Source of the DNA: Dehalococcoidales bacterium
GTDB taxonomy: Bacteria; Chloroflexota; Dehalococcoidia; Dehalococcoidales; BS750m-G39
Length of the DNA: 47,617 bases
Direction: 5' to 3'
Assembly: GCA_022865485.1 (NCBI GenBank)
Contig: JALHSZ010000004.1
Coordinates: 1 to 47,617, forward strand
Under the pieces are notes generated by a model. The model searched no databases, was not told where the DNA came from, and worked only from the letters and a program-made list of their open reading frames with translations. Made by a program: the position numbers and the translations under genes. This document shows, one piece after another, positions 41,132 to 47,617 of the stretch. Numbering within the stretch: the stretch's first letter is position 1; the number at the start of each line of letters is the position of its first letter.

Positions 41132-42050
41132 CGCTCTTTTTCTCGGTGGTAAGGTCTACCCAGCTTTTCTTGCCGTCGGCCTTGATATGTTCCGCCGACC
41201 AGCTGACCGGTTTGTTGAGCCATTCTTTGACATTTCTCTCGATTTTACTTCCTTTCAAATTAGGTTTGTCGTCCCACCGTACCCACAGGTAAGCAAAAAA
41301 CTTGGTGATGTAATGCAGGGAGCGAGTGAACGGCAGGTAGATTAGAAACAGGGCGAAAAGTATGATATGAGTGGCCGTCGCCGAATCAATAGGCACTGGG
41401 CTTAATGTAACCAGCCCTTTCCAGAATTCCCTGTATCCAGAGAGGGTCGGGTCGACAAAATGCCAAGCATAGAGGCCACTGGCAAAAACCGCCAGGGTAA
41501 ATAAGTAATTGAAGTAATTTTGAGGCGTGGCGAAGGCTCTTAAGTCTTTGTCAATCAGTCTTTTGATGAGAAGACCAATACTGCCAAAAGCACCGCTGAT
41601 AAAGCTAATGACTCCCGTTAGTAGAATCAGATAATAGAATGTTCTTCCCAGGATGAAGGTCGATTGGGCCGATACCGGAACACCGGCGATTATGACTATC
41701 GCACCGAAGAAACACAGTATGTGAAAAGCGATAATGAGGATGAACCCGATATGCCAGGGTAACAACACGAGCCAGTACCATCGATTACGGCGAAAGTATT
41801 CCCCGAACCAGAAGTTTTCCTTTAAGAGATAAAAGATGCCCTTTAGTACCGTCTTGCGACGGTTCTTCTTCCATTGTTCCACATCCCCATAATACGAACT
41901 GCCATATTTGCTTTCCGTTTCGCTGGCTATCGGATATAGTTCCCACCTCAGGTGCACCGGCATTCTGGCAATCTTAATCAGCTTTACGGAGTACATTACG
42001 ACAATGAACACATAGGCAAAATAGGTCAAAATGATTAAGGCAACACTCAT
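41115..42050 (-). CDS. dsrM: DsrM/HdrE-like membrane cytochrome b subunit
   Basis: A 311-residue membrane protein of the NarI-like cytochrome b family with five or six helices. Histidines that can hold haem b lie in LLPWHIGFILIIAFHIL and LYAWHFVD, plus RSLHYITKFF. The tail is charged and cytoplasmic. It probably takes electrons from menaquinol and passes them to DsrK, whose gene overlaps its end. DsrJ, DsrO and DsrP are absent here, so this is the minimal MK type. Confidence 0.83.
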   Translation of the reverse strand: MSVALIILTYFAYVFIVVMYSVKLIKIARMPVHLRWELYPIASETESKYGSSYYGDVEQWKKNRRKTVLKGIFYLLKENFWFGEYFRRNRWYWLVLLPWHIGFILIIAFHILCFFGAIVIIAGVPVSAQSTFILGRTFYYLILLTGVISFISGAFGSIGLLIKRLIDKDLRAFATPQNYFNYLFTLAVFASGLYAWHFVDPTLSGYREFWKGLVTLSPVPIDSATATHIILFALFLIYLPFTRSLHYITKFFAYLWVRWDDKPNLKGSKIERNVKEWLNKPVSWSAEHIKADGKKSWVDLTTEKKSDEKEA

Positions 42051-42099
42051 TTATATCTCCTGCGCTTGTAAAAAAAGGGGGCGAGATGTGAAGGTCCTC

Positions 42100-42732
42100 T
42101 TATTTCTTCATGCTATCGATAATGAACTCGGCAGCAAGCCTGGCACCTATCCCCGTCGCTAGGCCACACTTCTCAAAACCCTTCTCCTTGGTGAAGGTCA
42201 CCATAGCATGTTCGCTTTCCCCGGGGTTTATTCTGTGCCCGAGAATCACCGTTTCGATAATGTCAGCGCAATACAAATGACCTATCTGGCCTTCGAAGAA
42301 GGCCATGAATTTCTGGGCAATCTTGATAACATCATCCGTCGCTTTATAATTCAGTCGGTCATCAGTGCCAAAATAGAGACCGAAGGTAATCAGACTGCCG
42401 GTTATACCCCCGCATATCTCACCGGTGCCGCCGATGCCAGGAAATGGGGTCAGGGCTTTAATAATCTCCATATTGCCCAGGCCGAACTCTTCCATCAGGG
42501 CCAGCGCTGTGCCCTGGGCACAATCTTTGAGAATAAAGTTATATTCTTCAGCCCGCCGTTGAACGCGGTCAAGGATTTTCTCCTTGTTGGCCAGAATATC
42601 TTTGGGGTCCAGTTTCTTCTTGGGAATCCCTTCTTTAGACAGCTTTCTGATTTTGGCCTCAAGGGCGGGTATATCCCAAGCTCTTTCTGCCAGTTCATCT
42701 ACCCTTTTCTTTAAGGCTGCATAGTCTGGCAT
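42100..42732 (-). CDS. C_GCAxxG_C_C family redox-type protein
   Basis: About 210 residues from the ATG at 42732, which has GGAGGT nine bases upstream; the frame reads from 42771. The middle and end match the C_GCAxxG_C_C family: CAQGTALALMEEFGL, PFPGIGGTGEICGGITGSL, then single cysteines in HLYCADI and FEKCGLATG. The GCA of the family name is ICG here. The first 80 residues are a charged helical region. The family is thought to have a redox or electron-transfer role but is little studied. It is the first gene of the transcript with dsrM and dsrK, 49 bases ahead of dsrM. Confidence 0.8.
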   Translation of the reverse strand: MPDYAALKKRVDELAERAWDIPALEAKIRKLSKEGIPKKKLDPKDILANKEKILDRVQRRAEEYNFILKDCAQGTALALMEEFGLGNMEIIKALTPFPGIGGTGEICGGITGSLITFGLYFGTDDRLNYKATDDVIKIAQKFMAFFEGQIGHLYCADIIETVILGHRINPGESEHAMVTFTKEKGFEKCGLATGIGARLAAEFIIDSMKK

Positions 42733-42774
42733 GTGTTGATTACCTCCACGTTGAGCTTTTTTAGCTAGCATATA

Positions 42775-42802
42775 CGTATATCACGGTTTGAATTTGTTTC
42801 AA
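42775..42802 (-). promoter_or_regulatory. Promoter of the dsr-like operon
   Basis: On the minus strand TTGAAA (42802-42797), 16 bases, TATACG (42780-42775). The -10 sits in the palindrome ATATACGTATAT (42770-42781) and the -35 in the inverted repeat at 42786-42804. Confidence 0.5.
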
Positions 42803-42804
42803 AC
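42786..42804. promoter_or_regulatory. Operator-like inverted repeat between the dsr operon and glnA
   Basis: Perfect arms GTTTGAA and TTCAAAC with five bases between, covering the -35 of the leftward promoter. The regulator is unknown. It does not match the GGAA-N6-TTCC or GGTA-N6-TACC sites known for archaeal NrpR. Confidence 0.5.
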
Positions 42805-42900
42805 TTTTAAGGGTGGGCTATTCCAGTATTCGCCCCGCACCGGTGATAGAGACGAAAATGCCATCTAGACTAGTTGCGAGGTAGAGATTTATGTAGTAAA

Positions 42901-42930
42901 TTGGTGTAGAATAGCGAAATCCGATATAAA
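42901..42930 (+). promoter_or_regulatory. Possible glnA promoter
   Basis: TTGGTG (42901-42906), 18 bases, TATAAA (42925-42930), 30 bases before the glnA start, which has AAAGGAGGAGG. Confidence 0.45.
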
Positions 42931-42959
42931 TTTAAGTATTACTAAAGGAGGAGGCAAAA

Positions 42960-44303
42960 ATGGCCAAGAGAACTAGAGAAGAAGGCAAGGACTACGTCCT
43001 GAAGATGGTTAAGGAGCACGACGTTAAGTTTATCTGGCTGTGGTTTACCGATATCCTGGGCATGCTCAAGAGTTTTGCCATTACCGTGGAGGAGTTGGAG
43101 ACGGCAATGGAGGAGGGGATGGGTTTTGACGGCTCGTCGATCGAGGGTTTTGCCCGCATCGACGAAAGCGACATGGTGGCATTGCCCGACCCCGATAGTT
43201 TTCAACTGCTGCCCTGGAGGCCGCGTGAACATCGTGCCGTGGCTCGAATGTTCTGCGACATCCTGAAGCCGGGCGGTCAGCCTTTTGAGGGCGACCCCAG
43301 ATATGTGCTCAAGAAGAACCTGAAGCGGGCGGCGGACCTTGGTTACACCTATTACGTCGGGCCGGAACTGGAATACTTCTACTTCAAGAATTCCGAAGGC
43401 ACCGAGGTGCTCGACCAAGGCGGCTATTTCGACCTCATCCCGCTGGATATGGCCACCGACCTGCGCCGGGAGACCGTGCTTGCCCTGGAGGAGCTTGGTA
43501 TCGGCGTCGAGTATTCTCACCATGAAGTTGCCCCCAGTCAGCACGAGATAGATATGCGCTATACCGACGCCCTGACCATGGCCGACCAGGTGATGACCTA
43601 TCGGCTGGTGGTGAAGCAGATTGCCATCAACAACGGTATATACGCTACCTTTATGCCTAAGCCCATCTTCGGCATTAACGGCAGCGGTATGCACGTGCAC
43701 CAGTCGCTCTTTAGGGGCGAGAGGAATGCCTTTTTCGATGCCAAAGATTCCTATCACCTGTCTAAGGAAGCCAGGTGCTACGTCGCGGGCTTGCTGAAGC
43801 ACGCCCCTGAAATCACGGCGATAACCAACCAGTGGGTCAATTCCTACAAGCGGCTGGTGCCCGGCTACGAGGCTCCGGTCTATCTTTCCTGGGCGCGGCG
43901 TAACCGCTCCGACCTTATCCGTGTCCCCGAATACAGGCCGGGTAGGGAAAAGGCAACCCGAATCGAGTTCCGGTCGCCCGACCCCGCCTGCAACCCCTAT
44001 CTTGCCTTCAGCGTTATGCTGGCGGCGGGGCTGGAGGGGATTGAGAAGGGGCTGGAACCGCCCAAGCCGGTGGAAGAGAATGTCTACGAGATGACCGGGC
44101 AAGAAAGACAGGAGCGGGGTATCGGTACCCTGCCCGCCAGCCTGCTGGAAGCTATAATGTTGACGGAGAATAGCGAGTTGGTTCGTAAGGCGCTGGGTGA
44201 GCATGTTTTTGCGGCTTTCATCAAGAACAAGCGCATCGAGTGGGAGAACTACAGCACCCAGGTGACTGATTACGAGCTTAAGAAGTACCTGCCCATATTA
44301 TAG
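42960..44303 (+). CDS. glnA: Glutamine synthetase, type I
   Basis: A 447-residue type I enzyme that makes glutamine from glutamate, ammonia and ATP. Visible motifs are FDGSSIEGFARIDESDM, GPELEYFYF (metal), GSGMHVHQSLF (metal and ATP) and RIEFRSPDPACNPYLAFSVML. The length and the lack of the adenylylation-site motif near the C-terminus fit the GSI-alpha class, which is not controlled by adenylylation. An NrpR-type regulator follows, so control is likely transcriptional. The coding strand is supported by codon pattern; a long open frame on the other strand is a shadow. Confidence 0.96.
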   Translation: MAKRTREEGKDYVLKMVKEHDVKFIWLWFTDILGMLKSFAITVEELETAMEEGMGFDGSSIEGFARIDESDMVALPDPDSFQLLPWRPREHRAVARMFCDILKPGGQPFEGDPRYVLKKNLKRAADLGYTYYVGPELEYFYFKNSEGTEVLDQGGYFDLIPLDMATDLRRETVLALEELGIGVEYSHHEVAPSQHEIDMRYTDALTMADQVMTYRLVVKQIAINNGIYATFMPKPIFGINGSGMHVHQSLFRGERNAFFDAKDSYHLSKEARCYVAGLLKHAPEITAITNQWVNSYKRLVPGYEAPVYLSWARRNRSDLIRVPEYRPGREKATRIEFRSPDPACNPYLAFSVMLAAGLEGIEKGLEPPKPVEENVYEMTGQERQERGIGTLPASLLEAIMLTENSELVRKALGEHVFAAFIKNKRIEWENYSTQVTDYELKKYLPIL

Positions 44304-44406
44304 TTCGGGGGGTGGTGTGTTATGCTGTCGGGAGTTGCTGCGCGCCGGCTGCGAATCGCCAACCGCTTTAAGGGCTGGTAAGACAAAGCTATTGCCCGCT
44401 ATACCG

Positions 44407-44434
44407 TTCAGCTATTGGCAGGGCGTGGTATAAT
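44407..44434 (+). promoter_or_regulatory. Promoter of nrpR
   Basis: A perfect TATAAT at 44429-44434 with a weak TTCAGC at 44407-44412 (16-base spacer), 37 bases before the ATG. It suggests nrpR can be expressed apart from glnA. Confidence 0.5.
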
Positions 44435-44470
44435 AACCCAGAGCTATACCAGCGAGCGGAGAGGTTTGTC

Positions 44471-45466
44471 ATGGAACAGGTTGTCGGTTCTGACGCCGAA
44501 GGTAAGCTTATAGCCATCCTCAAAATCCTGAGCGAGTCCTCGGAGCCGCTGGGTTCTATCACTATCGCCCGTCGCCTGGAGGGGGAGGGGGTTTTCTTAA
44601 GCGAGCGGGCGGTCAGGTACCACCTGAGGATAGCCGACGAGCGCGGCTATACCCTGCCGGGGGGTCGGGACGGGCGGATGATTACCCCCGAGGGGCGGCG
44701 GGAGGTCAAAGAGGCACTGGCTTCGCAGCAGCTCGGTTTCGTCAAGGAGAAGCTGGAACTGCTGGCTTACCAGACCACCTTCGACCCCGAAAAGCGCACC
44801 GGGCAGCTGCCGATAAACACCTCTTTCGTGGCTAAAGACAGGCTTAAGAAGGCGCTTTCCGCCATGAAGGATACCTTTAAGGCGGGAATCTGCGTCAGCG
44901 ACCTGGTGGCTACGGCGGAGGCAGGTGAGAATCTCGGGGCCGTGGTCGTGCCCGACGGCAAGGTCGGTTTCGCCACCGTTTGCGGCGCGGCGATAAATGG
45001 CGTGTTGCTCAAGGCGGGTATACCGAGTGAGTTCCGTTTCGGCGGTGTGCTCGAAGTGAGAAATTCGCAGCCGAGGCGCTTTGTCGCCATAATCGACTAT
45101 GCCGGCACCTCTCTCGACCCATCGGAGCAGTTTATCCGAGCCAGGATGACCAGCGTCGGCGAAGCCGCCCGCACGGGCAGCGGTAAGATTCTGGGCAATT
45201 TCCGCACCATACCCGCCCAGGCCAGAGAAGCCGTGGAAGAAAAGCTGGCTTTGCTCAAGGAAGTCGGTATTAACGGGGTCTATGCTCTGGGCGACACCAG
45301 CGAGCCGCTTTGCCAGATTCCGGTAGCCTTGAATCGGGTCGGTGCCGTCCAGCTCGGCGGGCTTAACCCGGTGGCGGCAGCGGTTGAAGCCGGTATCGAG
45401 ATTGACAATGTAGCCGAGAGCGGGCTGGTGGACTTCGACCAGCTGACCAGCTTCTGGAAATTATAG
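44471..45466 (+). CDS. nrpR: NrpR-type nitrogen regulator
   Basis: A 331-residue protein. Residues about 8-80 form a winged helix (ILKILSESSEPLGSITIARRL, then SERAVRYHLRIADERGY). The rest (about 90-331) is one NrpR/DUF128 effector domain with INTSFV, GAVVVPDGKVGFATVCGAAINGVLLKAGI, RFGGVLEV and NRVGAVQLGGLNPVAAAVEAGIEI split across it. In methanogens NrpR represses glnA and nif operons and is released by 2-oxoglutarate. Here it lies 167 bases after glnA, which supports the same role. Some archaeal versions have two effector domains or split subunits; this has one domain fused to its helix-turn-helix. Confidence 0.87.
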   Translation: MEQVVGSDAEGKLIAILKILSESSEPLGSITIARRLEGEGVFLSERAVRYHLRIADERGYTLPGGRDGRMITPEGRREVKEALASQQLGFVKEKLELLAYQTTFDPEKRTGQLPINTSFVAKDRLKKALSAMKDTFKAGICVSDLVATAEAGENLGAVVVPDGKVGFATVCGAAINGVLLKAGIPSEFRFGGVLEVRNSQPRRFVAIIDYAGTSLDPSEQFIRARMTSVGEAARTGSGKILGNFRTIPAQAREAVEEKLALLKEVGINGVYALGDTSEPLCQIPVALNRVGAVQLGGLNPVAAAVEAGIEIDNVAESGLVDFDQLTSFWKL

Positions 45467-45635
45467 GAGAAATTAACAGTTTTTCATCCTGGATAGGATT
45501 GACTCACTAATCTTGGTTGCGGTAAACTATTCTCTGTTTAGGGTATATCAAAAAACTCTCCGAGCTAGCTTGCCTAAACCGATAGCGGCATGGCAGCTAA
45601 GGAAAGTGCTTGTATTTTTTTATGACTACCTCGGC

Positions 45636-45662
45636 TTGACCTTTGGAAGCCGTGGCTATAAA
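45636..45662 (+). promoter_or_regulatory. Weak promoter candidate of the molybdenum hydroxylase gene
   Basis: TTGACC (45636-45641) and TATAAA (45657-45662) with a short 15-base spacer. The remaining bases between nrpR and this gene hold nothing else that I can support. Confidence 0.3.
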
Positions 45663-45682
45663 GATTTAAGAAGGAGGGAAAT

Positions 45683-47617
45683 TTGAAAAGCCTTACGTTA
45701 AAAATCAACGGAGTACAGCACAGGTTGGTCGCCGAGGAGGATATGGTGCTCATCGACCTGCTCCGGGAGGAACTGAAACTCACCGGCACCAAGCAGGGGT
45801 GTGACCGCAAGGGTCAATGTGGGGCTTGCACCGTGATTGTCAACGGCAAGACGGTGCTATCCTGCCTGACCAAGGTAGCCAATCTCGAGGGCGCCGAGGT
45901 CATTAGCGTGGAAGGGTTGGGCACCCCGGACAATCCGCACCTGATACAGGAAGCCTACGTCCTATCCGGGGCGATTCAGTGCGGCTATTGCACACCGGGT
46001 TTGATTATGGCCACCAAGGTATTGCTGGATAAGAACCCGAAGCCTACCCGCGATGAAATCAAGATAGCCCTGAGGAATCACCTCTGCCGCTGCACGGGCT
46101 ACAGCAAGATTATCGAAGCCGTCGAGCTAGCCGCCCGTTTTCTGCGCGGCGAAACGACCCCGGCCAAGGTGAGGCCTGACCCCAAGGGAAAGCAGATAGG
46201 CGTTTCTCACCCCCGCCCCTGGTCTATGCTCAAAGCCTGCGGGCTGGCGCCGTTTGCCGCCGATATCGTTATGCCCGGGGCGCTGCAGCTAGCCGTAGTG
46301 GCTAGCCCGCACCATAACGCCCGCATAAAGAAAATCGACTCTACCAAAGCAGCCAAGATGCCCGGCGTCGCCGGCGTCATGACGGACAAGGACATCAAGG
46401 GCACCAACGCGCTGGGCAAGGATAAGAAGGTGCTCTTCGGTGTCGGCGACATCGCCCCCTTGCTCGGGGCGCACATAGCCATCGTCGCCGCCGAAACTCG
46501 CAAGGAAGCCTTAGCCGCGGCGGAAGCGGTCGAAGTAGAATACGAGGTTTTGCCGAGGGTGGCTACCCCGAAAGAGGCGCTGGCGAAGGGCGCCCCGGAG
46601 GTGCAACCGGGTACCGGCAACATTTGCATGTTGAACCGGCAGGTCAAGGGCGACGCCAAGAAAGCGCTGAGTTCGTCGGCGGCTGTGGTCGAGGCGGAGT
46701 TCAATACGCAGCATGTCCATCAGGCGCCGCTGGAACCTGAGGCTGGTGTCGCCTACCTGGAAGGAAAGGGTAAGGACGCGCAGCTGGTGGTGGTGGGGCG
46801 CTCTCTGCGCATTCACGACCATGTCAAATTGATTAAGGATGCGCTGGGTTGGGAAAATGTCCGCTATCAGGAAGCCTTTACCGGCGGGCAGTTCGGCATA
46901 AAGGTTGACCTTACCTCCGAGCAAATCGCGGCTGCCGCTGCCCTTCATTTCAAGAGACCGGCGCGTTACATCCCCAGCACCGCCGAGTCCCTGCAGATGA
47001 CCAGCAAGCGGCATCCCTTCAATATGAAAGTGCGCCTGGGCGCCGATGACCAGGGCAAGCTTACCGGGTTCGAGATATATGCCATCGTGGAAAAGGGTGC
47101 TTTCTCGGCAGCCGCGGTGGTTATCGTCCATCGCGCCCTGGCCATGCTCAGCGGCGGTTACTACATCCCCGATGTATTCGGCGAAATCAAGATGGTCTTG
47201 ACCAACAACATCTGGGGAGGAGCTGCCCGTGGGGCGGGGCCACCCCAGATTAACTACGCGCTGGAGTCAGCCATGGACCTCCTGGCGGCTAAAGTGGGTA
47301 TGGACCCACTGGCTTTCAGGCAACTCAATATCATCAAGCCCGGAGAGTCCACCTCAAGCGGCCATGTCATGGAGGAATGGGCGCTGGACGGCTGTCTGAA
47401 GAAGGTTAAGCCCATATACGATAAGGCGCTGAAGGAAGCCGCCGCCTTCAAGTCCGATAGCGTGCGGCGGGGGGTGGGACTGGCGGGCTCGAGCTTCGGC
47501 ATCGGCGAGGCTCTGGACAAATCCGATGTTGCCGTCGAGCTCGACGCCGACGACGGCTTGACCGTTTATGCCTCGACGGCGGACCCCGGCGAGGGCAATG
47601 ACGCCATGCTGACGCAG
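45683..47617 (+). CDS. Molybdenum hydroxylase (aldehyde oxidoreductase/xanthine dehydrogenase family), 5' part
   Basis: An open frame of 645 codons from a TTG start (AAGGAGGG ribosome site) to the window edge, with no stop. Residues 1-155 are the two [2Fe-2S] domains: a plant-ferredoxin type cluster with Cys40, 46, 49 and 61, and a second with QCGYCTPG and CRCTGY. The first motif has five, not four, residues between Cys40 and Cys46. From about 180 the molybdopterin subunit follows in the same chain, with HQAPLEPEAGVAYLEG, FTGGQFGIKVD and the GAARGAGPPQ loop. This order is that of the single-chain Mop type of Desulfovibrio, without a FAD domain. The active-site Glu lies beyond the window. The substrate may be an aldehyde or N-heterocycle. 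Confidence 0.9.
   Translation, partial: MKSLTLKINGVQHRLVAEEDMVLIDLLREELKLTGTKQGCDRKGQCGACTVIVNGKTVLSCLTKVANLEGAEVISVEGLGTPDNPHLIQEAYVLSGAIQCGYCTPGLIMATKVLLDKNPKPTRDEIKIALRNHLCRCTGYSKIIEAVELAARFLRGETTPAKVRPDPKGKQIGVSHPRPWSMLKACGLAPFAADIVMPGALQLAVVASPHHNARIKKIDSTKAAKMPGVAGVMTDKDIKGTNALGKDKKVLFGVGDIAPLLGAHIAIVAAETRKEALAAAEAVEVEYEVLPRVATPKEALAKGAPEVQPGTGNICMLNRQVKGDAKKALSSSAAVVEAEFNTQHVHQAPLEPEAGVAYLEGKGKDAQLVVVGRSLRIHDHVKLIKDALGWENVRYQEAFTGGQFGIKVDLTSEQIAAAAALHFKRPARYIPSTAESLQMTSKRHPFNMKVRLGADDQGKLTGFEIYAIVEKGAFSAAAVVIVHRALAMLSGGYYIPDVFGEIKMVLTNNIWGGAARGAGPPQINYALESAMDLLAAKVGMDPLAFRQLNIIKPGESTSSGHVMEEWALDGCLKKVKPIYDKALKEAAAFKSDSVRRGVGLAGSSFGIGEALDKSDVAVELDADDGLTVYASTADPGEGNDAMLTQ

Noticed and set aside
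42942-44204. A 420-residue open frame antisense to glnA
   Set aside because: It is the exact shadow of a fully motif-supported glutamine synthetase, has His/Gly/Leu-rich composition typical of antisense frames and no ribosome site.

Overview
The window looks like chromosomal DNA from an anaerobic bacterium of the Chloroflexota, most likely a non-dehalogenating Dehalococcoidia relative from sediment or groundwater. This rests on gene content read by eye (no search was run): a corrinoid/URO-D methyltransferase set, acyl-CoA dehydrogenases with a carboxyltransferase, a DsrC-DsrMK module, glutamine synthetase beside an archaeal-type NrpR regulator, and several archaeal-flavoured small regulators. 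A related anaerobic lineage cannot be excluded.

Layout. 1-2348 (+): end of a corrinoid protein, a URO-D family methyltransferase and a MetH-activation-like protein, apparently a one-carbon or demethylation module. 2377-4878 (-): a membrane GGDEF/HD-GYP protein. 5038-8563 (-): FabF, a GH3 adenylating enzyme and an ICMT-like membrane methyltransferase in one tight operon. 8769-9472 (-): a small coupled pair of DNA-binding proteins. 9554-23331: a type IV pilus locus. It holds prepilin peptidase, a zinc-ribbon (TackOD1-like) protein with two Mrr-like domains, a major pilin, and one long leftward operon (excisionase-like protein, NarL-type regulator without its phospho-acceptor, PilB with an N-terminal Mrr-like domain, PilC, two minor pilins, a large PilX-like adhesin, PilO, a PilM-PilN fusion, PilT). 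23614-25254 (-): a surface-anchored Ig/TIG-repeat protein. 25473-25548: tRNA-Val(CAC). 25589-30094 (-): a cluster led by a lysine 2,3-aminomutase-like radical SAM enzyme, followed by two ATP-grasp ligases, a GNAT, a MarC protein and a gene remnant. A winged-helix regulator is divergent from it across a region with two palindromes. 30948-35264 (+): acyl-CoA dehydrogenase, carboxyltransferase, acyl-CoA dehydrogenase. 35655-38737: two orphan response regulators and RecN. 38866-42732 (-): a C_GCAxxG_C_C protein, DsrM, DsrK, DsrC and a possible 60-residue protein. 42960-45466 (+): glnA and nrpR. 45683 to the right edge (+): a molybdenum hydroxylase cut by the window end.

The strongest candidate for something undescribed is in the pilus locus. 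The same degenerate Mrr (restriction-endonuclease-fold) domain is fused to the N-terminus of the assembly ATPase PilB and occurs twice in the zinc-ribbon protein encoded just upstream of the pilin. This suggests a pilus-associated regulatory or signalling partner pair. The second candidate is the lysine aminomutase / double ATP-grasp / GNAT cluster, which looks like a small pathway building a beta-lysine-containing compound under control of the adjacent regulator. No CRISPR array, insertion sequence or prophage was seen.
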